Shown here in pieces: positions 16,317 through 22,345 of a DNA stretch of 29,164 bases. Made by a program: the position numbers and the translations under genes. The notes beneath the pieces are model-generated. The model did no database searches. It was not told the DNA's origin and saw only the letters and a program-made list of their open reading frames with translations. Each line of letters opens with the position of its first letter. The stretch's first letter is position 1. Origin of the DNA: a virus; the IMG/VR virus record IMGVR_UViG_3300032294_002075, positions 1-29,164 of that record; one strand, 5' to 3'.

Positions 16317-16502
16317 TTATCGGCGACGCTTCATTTGCCGTTCTTGCTCTTCGTTTTGCAGGTCAAAATAACTCGACCATATCAGTAGCTCTTCAAGTGT
16401 TACCTCTTGATTAAGCCTTGCAAGGCTGTAGCCAAGCTCCTTAGCAACACCAAGTTGAAGCAACAAGAGCTTATCTTTTTTGAGCTCAGCCTTTACCGCT
16501 TT
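16317..16502 (-). CDS. Frame-shifted extension of the tail assembly chaperone (T-like part)
   Basis: A 61-codon open frame with no good start of its own overlaps the end of the 119-aa chaperone gene and continues to TAA 16319-16317, just before the tape-measure start. It encodes LLLLQLGVAKELGYSLARL, NQEVTLEELLIWSSYFDLQN and EEQERQMKRRR, the helix-W-Y pattern typical of T-type extensions. As in lambda G/GT it should be made only as a fusion. The frame relation needs a net +1 (or -2) shift. A stop in this frame at 16505-16503 limits the shift to the last 16 bases of the upstream gene. Predicted fusion: about 175 residues. Confidence 0.75.
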   Translation of the reverse strand, partial: KAVKAELKKDKLLLLQLGVAKELGYSLARLNQEVTLEELLIWSSYFDLQNEEQERQMKRRR

Positions 16503-16845
16503 TCATGTCCAGTTCTTTGCCTTCCTCTGGGTTGGTAATAATGGCCAGCATCAGCGCTTGCAGATCAGAATCATTTACCTCGTTTTTCAGTTCAGCGATT
16601 TCACCAATTTGAAACAGGCGCTGCCCTGCATCATCCACTGCTTTGGTCACGAGCAAGTTCAAGGCAAAGCCGTTGGCATCATCGCCACCAGGCATCTTCT
16701 GCGCTCGCTCACGTTCAGCCATGGTCAGCTGTGACGCGTAGAACTCAAACAGGTCACCATTGGACAAGGTAACCGCACGCTTGATCGGCGTCAGATTGGC
16801 TGCCTTCTTGAGACGGGCAAGAGCTGATGATGCAGGTGCAGGCAT
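16486..16845 (-). CDS. Tail assembly chaperone, lambda G-like
   Basis: The protein has 119 residues. It occupies the conserved slot between the tail tube gene and the tape measure, and is helical and acidic toward the end (NPEEGKELDMKSGKG). The features LKKAANLTPIKRAVTLSNGDLFEFYASQLTMAERERAQ and FALNLLVTKAVDDAGQRLF...ALMLAIITN match G-type chaperones in siphovirus genomes ('...l.dG....f....lt..e...a...'). It should bind the tape measure protein before tube assembly and be absent from virions. A fraction of ribosomes probably shifts frame near its end to add the T-like part. A terminator hairpin lies upstream, between the tube gene and this one. Confidence 0.85.
   Translation of the reverse strand: MPAPASSALARLKKAANLTPIKRAVTLSNGDLFEFYASQLTMAERERAQKMPGGDDANGFALNLLVTKAVDDAGQRLFQIGEIAELKNEVNDSDLQALMLAIITNPEEGKELDMKSGKG
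16497..16504 (-). promoter_or_regulatory. Candidate frameshift site in the tail chaperone gene
   Basis: The zero-frame codons here read AAA-AGC after ATG. A Lys-tRNA on AAA (16503-16501) can slip one base forward onto a second AAA (16502-16500), giving the +1 frame with perfect re-pairing. A second option is AAA to AAG seven bases later (16494-16491). A -1 slip is excluded as productive because that frame meets TAA at 16495-16493. The site is inferred from the frame geometry only. Confidence 0.45.
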
Positions 16846-16876
16846 AAAATCATCTATTTGTTATTACTTTAGGCAC

Positions 16877-16904
16877 AAAAAAGCCCCTGGTCAAAGCCAA
16901 GGGC
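16877..16904 (-). terminator. Rho-independent terminator after the tail tube gene
   Basis: On the minus strand GCCCTTGG, loop CTTTGA, CCAGGGGC is followed by six T. The stem is eight pairs with one G-T wobble. It lies in the 85-base gap between the highly expressed tail tube gene and the chaperone, so it probably reduces read-through to the low-copy tape-measure genes. Confidence 0.85.
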
Positions 16905-16930
16905 ACGAGTATCAGGGCCGGTTAGCCGTA

Positions 16931-17689
16931 TCAGGCAGAAGTGCTGAAATCGAAGCTGGGTGTGCCGGTAGGCCGGAAGGCGATTTCCACCTGTTGCGCG
17001 TCGTCAGGATTGACGTTCTGGGTGGCGCTGATGATCACAGCATCAAAGGAGAAGCCGCGGCTCAGGGCCTCAGTGTTTTGCTTGTCGGTGTAGAGCTTGA
17101 ACGCACAACCGACCTGCTGACGCTGCACTACGTCTTCGACAATGCGATTGGACAGTGCGCTGTCCTCATTGGTGACGTAGATGGTGGCGCTACCAGAACC
17201 ATCAGCAAAGCCAGGGATGTAAGCCCGGAACGGTACATACTGACCGGCGGTTTGACCGATGGTGGTCACATCGATCTCAGCCCGGCTGATCTCAAACGAC
17301 CAGTTCTGCACTTGGCCAACAGCAGCAAAATCGGCGTAGAACACCTCAAACTCGTTGGGAGTTGCAGCGGTGCCATCGTCGGTGATATTGACGGCAGAGC
17401 CACCAGCGGTAGCTGATACCTGCAGTGCGCCAGAGCTAGCGGTATAGGCAATCACGTAGTACGTGGTACCACCCGAGAGACCAGCGGGCAGCGTGCCTGT
17501 ACCTGCCTCACCGGTTTGGCTATTAACCAGACGAAACTTCACCGGATCACCTACCTTGAAATTCAGGTAGGGCTCAACAGTGATCGTTTCAGTAGAAACA
17601 TTGACACCAGACTCACCGAATGTACCGGTGGTGCCAGCGGGTTTGTAGTAAAGAGCGCCGGACGTACCGGACAAAACAGTGACGGCCAT
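16931..17689 (-). CDS. Major tail tube protein with inserted beta domain
   Basis: The 252-aa protein starts MAVTVLSGTSGALYYKP. The tube-fold core is seen in VGQVQNWSFEISRAEIDVTTIGQTAGQYVPFRAYIPGFADGSGSATIYV, the standard 'W......VdvTt.g......y.pG....Sgsati' pattern, followed by EDVVQRQQVGCAFKLYT and FDAVIISATQNVNPDDAQQVEIAFRPTG. Residues about 44-118 (VGDPVKFR...TLPAGLSGGTTYYVIAYT...ALQVSATAGGSAVNITDDGT) look like an inserted small beta domain of a type seen repeatedly in phage structural proteins. It probably decorates the outside of the tube. The position right after the tail terminator gene and before the chaperone is the standard place for the tube gene. No strong Shine-Dalgarno is seen. 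Confidence 0.9.
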   Translation of the reverse strand: MAVTVLSGTSGALYYKPAGTTGTFGESGVNVSTETITVEPYLNFKVGDPVKFRLVNSQTGEAGTGTLPAGLSGGTTYYVIAYTASSGALQVSATAGGSAVNITDDGTAATPNEFEVFYADFAAVGQVQNWSFEISRAEIDVTTIGQTAGQYVPFRAYIPGFADGSGSATIYVTNEDSALSNRIVEDVVQRQQVGCAFKLYTDKQNTEALSRGFSFDAVIISATQNVNPDDAQQVEIAFRPTGTPSFDFSTSA

Positions 17690-17710
17690 GTTTGAACGGC
17701 AGTAGCTGTC

Positions 17711-18130
17711 TCAGTCTAAATAGGCTTCAAATGTTGCCGTTAGCTGCGTTTGGTAAAACGCTTCAGGTGCAGCAGCAATGACTGCTGCAGGACCGGAGAC
17801 CGGATCAAAGATGATGCTGGAGAATTTGGCGCGATCAAATAGATCTTTGACCCGTTCTGCAATCGTCAGATTGCTGCCGGCACCAGTACCAATCGGCGTG
17901 AAGACATTGACAACAAGGGTGCCGTTATGACGGTTGAAGCCAGTGCTAGGCCCTTGCAGGGTGGCGTAGGCGTTATCGCCAAAGCGGATCTGCACCTGCA
18001 GCCACGCACTGTTGTTGGGCGGGCTGTAGGGGACGTTTTGATAGGAGACGGGGTAAGCCGGGCTTTGGGCGAACTCGGTAGCGATGCGCGCTTCAATAGC
18101 GCTGCGAACATCGTTGAGGCTGCTGCTCAT
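17711..18130 (-). CDS. Tail terminator protein (gpU / DUF4128-like)
   Basis: The 139-aa protein starts MSSSLNDVRSAIEARIATEFA. The segment PVSYQNVPYSPPNNSAWLQVQIRFGDNAYATLQG, then FNRHNGTLVVNVFTPIGTGAG and AERVKDLFDRAKF, is the familiar pattern of siphovirus tail terminators (lambda gpU, DUF4128): a short N-terminal helix, beta strands with 'p.....W.rv.i..g......G.....r..G...v.vf.p.g.G', then a helix. It caps the tube when the right length is reached and binds the head. It couples by ATGA to the preceding neck gene and lies 21 bases before the tube gene. Confidence 0.85.
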   Translation of the reverse strand: MSSSLNDVRSAIEARIATEFAQSPAYPVSYQNVPYSPPNNSAWLQVQIRFGDNAYATLQGPSTGFNRHNGTLVVNVFTPIGTGAGSNLTIAERVKDLFDRAKFSSIIFDPVSGPAAVIAAAPEAFYQTQLTATFEAYLD

Positions 18131-18525
18131 GACTGCCTCCCGATGCGCTCAGCGGCAATGCGGACGCGGCCTTGCACATCCTTAGCAATGCCTTGCACCC
18201 AACCTGCAGGCGCTTTAGGGCTACTGCCGTTAGCCAGGAACTCGGCGTAGGAGAGGTTGTTATGGACGCTGTAGACGTTGCCTAACTTCTCCTGCTGGTA
18301 CCCCAACCGGTCGATCGGCGGTGTGGATGGGTAGCTGCCTTCTGGCTTGACACCGCCTGGCGCGGCATTCTCACCGACCTGCCAGCTAGCACGAAAACGG
18401 CCCGTGTCGACAGGGCTGGCGTTCTTGGCCAGGTTGTCGGTTTCTAAGACGGCTGCCCGCAGCAGCTGCTCAAACTGACGCTTGGCATAGTCCCCAATGT
18501 CGCCAACGCGGATCGTGCTAGCCAT
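18127..18525 (-). CDS. Neck / tail completion protein (HK97 gp10-like)
   Basis: The protein has 132 residues. I start it at the ATG of MASTIRVGDIGDYAK (18525-18523), forming TGATG with the upstream stop; a GTG one codon earlier is the alternative. The motif KNASPVDTGRFRASWQVGEN and the later SVHNNLSYAEFLANGSSPKAPAGWV match the HK97 gp10 / Ne1-type family ('PvdTG.lr.sw.......y.v.N...YA..lE.G'). These proteins act at the head-tail interface. Position between head-closure and tail-terminator genes agrees. Confidence 0.85.
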   Translation of the reverse strand: MASTIRVGDIGDYAKRQFEQLLRAAVLETDNLAKNASPVDTGRFRASWQVGENAAPGGVKPEGSYPSTPPIDRLGYQQEKLGNVYSVHNNLSYAEFLANGSSPKAPAGWVQGIAKDVQGRVRIAAERIGRQS

Positions 18526-18881
18526 CACACCCTCAAGATCAGTTCGTAGGTAATGGCCGTGTTGTCCTGCTCAATCGTGTTGACGCGAATCACCTGATGC
18601 TGGACATTGCCGATCAAGACGCGGTCGGCTGTGGTTGGCGTAAACGCCACGTCGCCAGCACCGATAATCAGACGCTTGTCACCAGCCTGCACAAGCTCAT
18701 TCACCTCTCGCAGGCTCACATCCTGCAGTACACCAAGCAGCGTGGTGTCTGACACGGTTTCAGCTGAGCTGCCGGTGCTGGTGTTGTAAGCACCAGAGGT
18801 GATGCGCCGAATCGTGACCTGACCGCCGAAGCGGCCCATTAGCTTGGTGACAACCTTGCGTAGCGGCTTAGCTAAAACCAT
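18525..18881 (-). CDS. Head closure protein (head-tail joining family)
   Basis: The 118-aa beta-rich protein has the head-closure/H-T-join layout: GRFGGQVTIRRITSGAYNTSTGSS, a middle DTTLLGVLQDVSLREVNELVQAGDKRLIIGAGDVAFTPTTADRVLIGNVQHQVIRVN, and a final strand TYELILRV. The phrase 'd.....Gd....i.........p...d.v...g..y.V..v' is characteristic. It should sit beneath the connector and stop DNA leaking before the tail attaches. The gene is coupled by TGATG to the 76-aa gene before it and to the neck gene after it. Confidence 0.8.
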   Translation of the reverse strand: MVLAKPLRKVVTKLMGRFGGQVTIRRITSGAYNTSTGSSAETVSDTTLLGVLQDVSLREVNELVQAGDKRLIIGAGDVAFTPTTADRVLIGNVQHQVIRVNTIEQDNTAITYELILRV

Positions 18882-19111
18882 CAGATCTTGTAAGCGACGA
18901 CCTTGCCGGAGGCCAATGTCACGCTGGTGAAGATCCCTTCAATCTCATCACCCTTGCCAAGGGGCACAGAACTAAAGGCATTACCACTGGCGTTTTCAAT
19001 CGTGGCTGTACTGATCACCGCATCGGCAACGGCATAGAGCTTGCGAAAGCGGCCGGTATGAGCAGCAGTATCACTGATGTACTCAAAGCCAATGCTGTAG
19101 TAGTCCGACAT
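18881..19111 (-). CDS. Small conserved phage structural-region protein, unknown function
   Basis: The protein has 76 residues starting MSDYYSIGFEYISDTAAHTGRF and ending LASGKVVAYKI. GGAG lies six bases before the ATG. The end 'GDEIEGIFTSVTLASGKVVAYK' resembles a short family I know from phage connector regions, where it is usually annotated as hypothetical. The beta-rich pattern and position between the connector and head-closure genes suggest a virion or assembly role, such as a small decoration or spike. No catalytic motif is present. Confidence 0.75.
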   Translation of the reverse strand: MSDYYSIGFEYISDTAAHTGRFRKLYAVADAVISTATIENASGNAFSSVPLGKGDEIEGIFTSVTLASGKVVAYKI

Positions 19112-19113
19112 AG

Positions 19114-19677
19114 CTAGCTCCGCTTAATCGCAAAGTTACCGGGTCCACTAATTCTAAGACCGGTCAGATAACGCTCCACCAGAGGCGGCACCTTGTCAGC
19201 ACCGATCGCGCCAAATCCGTTATTGGGCGTAACCGCAATCGGACCAATCCTGACGTTGACGTAATCCTCTAGACCGCTAAGGCCAAGACCATCAGGGTTG
19301 TTATGCAGGTAAACCGCCAGAAAGACCTGAGCCTTTTTGATCTGATCAGGAATCTCGGTGTCGGTGTAGTAATCGGTGCTGATCCGAAAAGGGAACCCGA
19401 CGGCGTAGGTATTGATGTAGGTGTCGGGCTTGCGTACACCGGTGCGCGGCCACTGCAAGCTTTGCGTGTCGGTAGCACGTGCACCGAGAAACCGCTCCCT
19501 GTCTAGCCGCTGCGTCGCGGTAAACAGAGCGCGGTTCTTTTGGTCGGTGGTAGCTGTCGCCCAGGCGGTGACATCGTCATCCTGGACGAGGCCATCAATG
19601 ATCAGTTCCGCTGCTGCCAGCGTCAGATAAGAGTTGGCGTTTGCGCCGCCCACCGTTGCGTCGAGACTGACTGGCAT
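19114..19677 (-). CDS. Head-tail connector, DnaT-like/Ad1-type adaptor
   Basis: The 187-aa protein starts MPVSLDATVGGANANSYLTLAAAEL, the typical start of the adaptor proteins annotated as 'DnaT-like ssDNA-binding' in siphoviruses. Next come DQKNRALFTATQRLDRERFLGARA and SLQWPRTG, the conserved 'k..AL..At..iD...w.G......Q.L.WPR'. The helical end includes DQIKKAQVFLAVYLHNN and PPLVERYLTGL. By analogy with HK97 gp6 it forms the ring between portal and head-closure protein. The DNA-binding name of the family is historical, and I infer a structural role from position. Confidence 0.85.
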   Translation of the reverse strand: MPVSLDATVGGANANSYLTLAAAELIIDGLVQDDDVTAWATATTDQKNRALFTATQRLDRERFLGARATDTQSLQWPRTGVRKPDTYINTYAVGFPFRISTDYYTDTEIPDQIKKAQVFLAVYLHNNPDGLGLSGLEDYVNVRIGPIAVTPNNGFGAIGADKVPPLVERYLTGLRISGPGNFAIKRS

Positions 19678-19810
19678 GATCGGAATCGGTAGGCGCCGGT
19701 TGTGGCGTTGCTACTTCAAGTTTAGAAACGGGCTCTGCATTAGAAAAAGAGGCCCCAGCCGTAGCTAGAGCCTCCCGTTCACGCAGTCGCCGAAAGGCGT
19801 ACATCGCCAT
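19595..19810 (-). CDS. Small hypothetical protein overlapping the connector gene
   Basis: The predicted 71-aa protein starts MAMYAFRRLREREALATAGASF and is coupled by TGATG to the decoration-type gene. The first 45 residues look natural, with a basic helix followed by SKLEVATPQPAPTDSD. The last 27 residues lie in the first 83 bases of the connector gene read in another frame and are rich in Arg and Ser, so they may be mere read-out. Short 'MYAxxRLREREA' proteins occur at this place in some cyanobacterial phages as I recall. No function can be assigned. Confidence 0.5.
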   Translation of the reverse strand: MAMYAFRRLREREALATAGASFSNAEPVSKLEVATPQPAPTDSDHASQSRRNGGRRKRQLLSDAGSSGTDH

Positions 19811-20178
19811 CAGGCAGCAGCAGCCTTGATCACGGCAAAGTTGAGTACCACAGCTTCACCGGCGGTCGAACCGACGTTGGAAACAGTGATAGCAAAGCTG
19901 CCGTCAGCTGTTGCGCTTACAAAAGGCAGGTACCGACCAGTGGTAGCACCGGACTTTACGGACACGAGAACTACATCAGTGGCAGCCACTTCGCTGTTGG
20001 TCACCGTAAAGGTCACCTCAGCATCAGCGGTCAGCGATGCGTTGTTCATCGTGATGGCGCCACAGGGCTTATTCAGCGTGACGCCAGTGGACTTGCTAGT
20101 GGCCTGGGTAACAGCACCACCATTGCCGCTGACGTAGCCAATGGCCTTGCCGGCGGTTACTTCAAAGAGGGAAGCCAT
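19810..20178 (-). CDS. Head decoration-type protein
   Basis: The 122-aa protein is rich in Ala, Val, Thr and Ser with almost no charged surface patches. The motif GKAIGYVSGNGGAVTQATSKSTGVTLNKPCGAITMNNASL, followed by VTFTVTNSEVAATDVVLVSV and SFAITVSNVGSTAGEAVVLNFAVI, is a widespread phage beta-sandwich family encoded next to capsid genes. Expected role: trimers or monomers on the capsid surface. AGGAG lies ten bases before the ATG, the strongest class of ribosome site in the window, which fits abundant synthesis. It follows the capsid gene by 15 bases. Confidence 0.8.
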   Translation of the reverse strand: MASLFEVTAGKAIGYVSGNGGAVTQATSKSTGVTLNKPCGAITMNNASLTADAEVTFTVTNSEVAATDVVLVSVKSGATTGRYLPFVSATADGSFAITVSNVGSTAGEAVVLNFAVIKAAAA

Positions 20179-20193
20179 GGTTTGTTACTCCTA

Positions 20194-21210
20194 TCAGTCG
20201 TAGTTGGACGTGATCGAAGCACGCACGATTCCAATGTTCTTGGTCTCGTACACCTTGCTCCAGTTACCCACAGTGGCGAGCTGAGCGCGGGTGGGGTTCG
20301 ATGTGGTCACGTTCCACTTCGCACCAACGGGGTGGTGGATGTAGTGCATGTCCACAGACATGGCATCCGACTTGGCGAGGATGTCGCGGTCGGTCTCAGT
20401 GCGCATGGCAGCTTGCTCACCGGTGGCGACAGCGCCATTGGTGAAGAAGTAAGCCGCGTAGACGCCACCAGCATTGGTGATGTCGTCCGACACGATGACT
20501 CGCAGACCCATATAGGTGGGAACGCGATAGTCAGCGTTATAGGCCGAAGCCACCGAGCCAGCGAACGCGTCAGGCATCGAGGAATCGGGGGTGATACCCA
20601 GATCCGAAGCCAGGACGTAGTCGATCGCCTTGCGCTCAACCAAGTCGTAGTAGCAGGCGCTGTGCAGAGCCACAGCGGTCAGCTTGTCGCCTTGGTCGCC
20701 GAGGATGGCGCGAGCTTTAGACACCTGACGCGGGCTCAGAGCGGTCTGAGTGCTGGTGTCGAAGCGCAGTGCATCAAAGGCAGGGGAATCGCCACCGGTC
20801 AGGGAGCCGAAAACGCCTTCAAGGCACTTGTACAGGTCGATCTGCTGTTGGTTGGCAAGGTACTCACCAACCTTGGCGCCGATCGCGGCCATGGGGTCGG
20901 AACCTGCAGCAAGAGCTGCGAGGTCACGGGATTCCCAAGCACGCGCACGGTGCAGGATCACGCCAACTTGCTTATCGGCAACGATCTTGCCGGGGGTCAA
21001 GCTGGTCGAATCATTCATTACCTCCAGGTCGCCAGTGAGATTGGCTTTCCAGAAGGGAACATTCACGAAATCACCGCCTTCGGTGGCATTGAGCGCAGCC
21101 AGAGGCTGTGCCACACCGCTAGCCAGAAACTGGTTGCGCTGAGTGGTTTGCTCAATCAGGTAAGGCGTAAAGATTTCGGGAATGATCACGTCGGAGCGAA
21201 GAGTCGCCAC
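20194..21210 (-). CDS. Major capsid protein (HK97 fold)
   Basis: The 338-aa protein starts MATLRSDVIIPEIFTPYLIEQTTQRNQFLASGV. This is an N-arm followed by the E-loop region (TEGGDFVNVPFWKANLTGDLEVM) typical of coat proteins of this branch. Later elements are AARAW-like VILHRARAWESRDLAALAAG with DPMAAIGAKVGEYLANQQQIDLYKCLEGVF (spine helix), then LTAVALHSACYYDLVER and VPTYMGLRVIVSDDI (A-domain strands), and FFTNGAVATGEQ. Length, the scaffold gene 71 bases upstream and the decoration gene downstream all agree. The Shine-Dalgarno TAGGAGT lies eight bases before the ATG. The 70-base gap upstream shows no clear promoter. Confidence 0.95.
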   Translation of the reverse strand: MATLRSDVIIPEIFTPYLIEQTTQRNQFLASGVAQPLAALNATEGGDFVNVPFWKANLTGDLEVMNDSTSLTPGKIVADKQVGVILHRARAWESRDLAALAAGSDPMAAIGAKVGEYLANQQQIDLYKCLEGVFGSLTGGDSPAFDALRFDTSTQTALSPRQVSKARAILGDQGDKLTAVALHSACYYDLVERKAIDYVLASDLGITPDSSMPDAFAGSVASAYNADYRVPTYMGLRVIVSDDITNAGGVYAAYFFTNGAVATGEQAAMRTETDRDILAKSDAMSVDMHYIHHPVGAKWNVTTSNPTRAQLATVGNWSKVYETKNIGIVRASITSNYD

Positions 21211-21280
21211 GGTGAATACTCCTAAAACGGTTTACGGATTGGGCGCAGCCCGATACACCAGCGCAGCCGGTATCTAGATA

Positions 21281-21970
21281 TTAACGACTCGCAGCTGCTT
21301 TCATTCGCTCGTACAAATCACGATCGGTGCGATACAACCGTGCCTGTTCGGTCAGATTGAATGACTCACGGGTGAATGGATTCTTCATCCCAGATGGCAT
21401 ACCACTCGGTGCCGTGCTGCTTGGTGCACCGGAACCTTGCGGCTTGGGTTGCTTCTGCATCCAGGCGGGCAGATTGTTCTTCGCCCAGTCCGTCACTGGT
21501 GTGCGCTCAAAGCCTTGGACCACAACGACAGTGCCATCGGCTTCGCGTTCGATCTGATCGGCGCTGAGCTTGGTCTTAAGCACCAGATCCGGATCGTGGA
21601 CGATATCGGCCAGTGCCGTAACAGCTGGTGCTACTAGCTCCAGTTCACGTACGCGGGCTTCCAACTCAGCGATGCGTTGATCGCGCTGTGCTGTTGCCTC
21701 GCGAAACTGCTGCTCTAACTGCTGGCGAGCCTCTTGGTACTTGCCCTGTGATTCGAGCTGCTGCTGCTCGTGGTTGCGCTTGAACTCAACGAGCTCTTGG
21801 ATGTTGTAGTCAGAAGGGAGCTGCTCAGCTAGCTGTTCATACTTGCGCAGCTTGCGCTTCTCCTCGGCGAGCTCTTTGTTCTTGCGCTCAAGGTTTTCGA
21901 CACTGCGCTTGAGGGCTTCAACATCAGCCGCTGGAGTCGCTGACTCTACGGCTTGCATTTCATCGGACAT
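21281..21970 (-). CDS. Capsid scaffolding protein
   Basis: The 229-aa protein is acidic and highly helical. Residues about 15-115 form a long coiled coil (LKRSVENLERKNKELAEEKRKLRKYEQL and QARQQLEQQFREATAQRDQRIAELEARVREL). A linker rich in Pro, Gly and Ser (GSGAPSSTAPSGMPSGM) leads to a basic C-terminal helix (LYRTDRDLYERMKAAASR) that would bind the capsid shell. This layout and the place just before the capsid gene are standard for scaffolds. The start at 21970 is supported by an unusual split ribosome site (see separate entry). No protease motif is present; whether the scaffold is cleaved or released is unknown. Confidence 0.9.
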   Translation of the reverse strand: MSDEMQAVESATPAADVEALKRSVENLERKNKELAEEKRKLRKYEQLAEQLPSDYNIQELVEFKRNHEQQQLESQGKYQEARQQLEQQFREATAQRDQRIAELEARVRELELVAPAVTALADIVHDPDLVLKTKLSADQIEREADGTVVVVQGFERTPVTDWAKNNLPAWMQKQPKPQGSGAPSSTAPSGMPSGMKNPFTRESFNLTEQARLYRTDRDLYERMKAAASR

Positions 21971-21999
21971 TAATAACCCGCAGGGTTAATTGCCTCTTT
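21968..21999 (-). promoter_or_regulatory. Probable split ribosome binding site with hairpin
   Basis: The purine-rich AAAGAGG (21999-21993) is 22 bases before the scaffold ATG, too far for normal initiation. Between them sits an exact six-pair hairpin, TAACCC-TGC-GGGTTA (21988-21974). Folding it out leaves seven bases, the optimal distance. T4 gene 25 uses the same device. Pairing is seen in the sequence; the function is inference. Confidence 0.55.
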
Positions 22000-22002
22000 A
22001 CT

Positions 22003-22194
22003 TTACTTCTTGCCCTTCTTTTTGTTAGCGATGCCAGCTTCACTCAGGGCGATTGCAAGTGCCTGCCTGCGGCTTTTGACGCGCGGTCCTTTTCCGCGTC
22101 CTGGTTTGCCGCTGTTCAGCGTCCCGCGCTTGTACTCCTCCAACACTTTCGCCACTTTCCTCTGTGCTTTGGCCATCACGCCAGTCGACGACAT
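22003..22194 (-). CDS. Small basic protein (DUF6496-like)
   Basis: The 63-residue protein includes the stretch MAKAQRKVAKVLEEYKRGTLNSG...GKGPRVKSRRQALAIALSEAGIANKKKGKK. This matches the short DUF6496-type family ('kv.kVM.Efk.G.L.SG....VksrkQAiAIALSEag'), seen in phages and in bacteria. The family usually starts near the second Met (22176-22174), so the true protein may have 57 residues. No clear Shine-Dalgarno precedes either ATG. It is strongly basic, may bind nucleic acid, and is of unknown function. Most of the gene overlaps the 3' half of the preceding frame. Confidence 0.75.
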   Translation of the reverse strand: MSSTGVMAKAQRKVAKVLEEYKRGTLNSGKPGRGKGPRVKSRRQALAIALSEAGIANKKKGKK

Positions 22195-22345
22195 CTAGAA
22201 GCAAGCTACCGCCATCAGCTGTAGCCCAGCCCTTGTCGGTATAGATCGCTGGCTGCCAAGCATCGCCAAGCTTGACCTGCACAGGATCGCTATGCACCGT
22301 GAAGATGCCGCTGTTGACGAAGTGGCGTAGATCAGGGTGTGCCAT
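22040..22345 (-). CDS. Hypothetical protein, 3' half overlapping the DUF6496-like gene
   Basis: The predicted 101-aa protein starts MAHPDLRHFVNSGIFTVHSDP, with a GAAGAAG about seven bases upstream, and overlaps the MuF-like gene end by 14 bases. Residues 1-55 (VQVKLGDAWQPAIYTDKGWATADGGSLLLDVVDW) look like a genuine small beta domain. From residue about 56 the sequence turns into a Gln/Arg/Thr-rich read-out (RDAEQRQTRTRKRTAR) of the basic gene in another frame. Either the two genes truly overlap by about 150 bases, or an earlier stop was lost and the tail is passive. Function unknown. Confidence 0.5.
   Translation of the reverse strand: MAHPDLRHFVNSGIFTVHSDPVQVKLGDAWQPAIYTDKGWATADGGSLLLDVVDWRDGQSTEESGESVGGVQARDAEQRQTRTRKRTARQKPQAGTCNRPE

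Noticed and set aside
20182-21225. 347-aa plus-strand frame fully opposite the major capsid gene
   Set aside because: It mirrors the capsid gene almost exactly, is rich in His/Gly/Val from antisense codons, has no ribosome site, and resembles no known protein. Long antisense frames arise by chance opposite strongly codon-biased genes.
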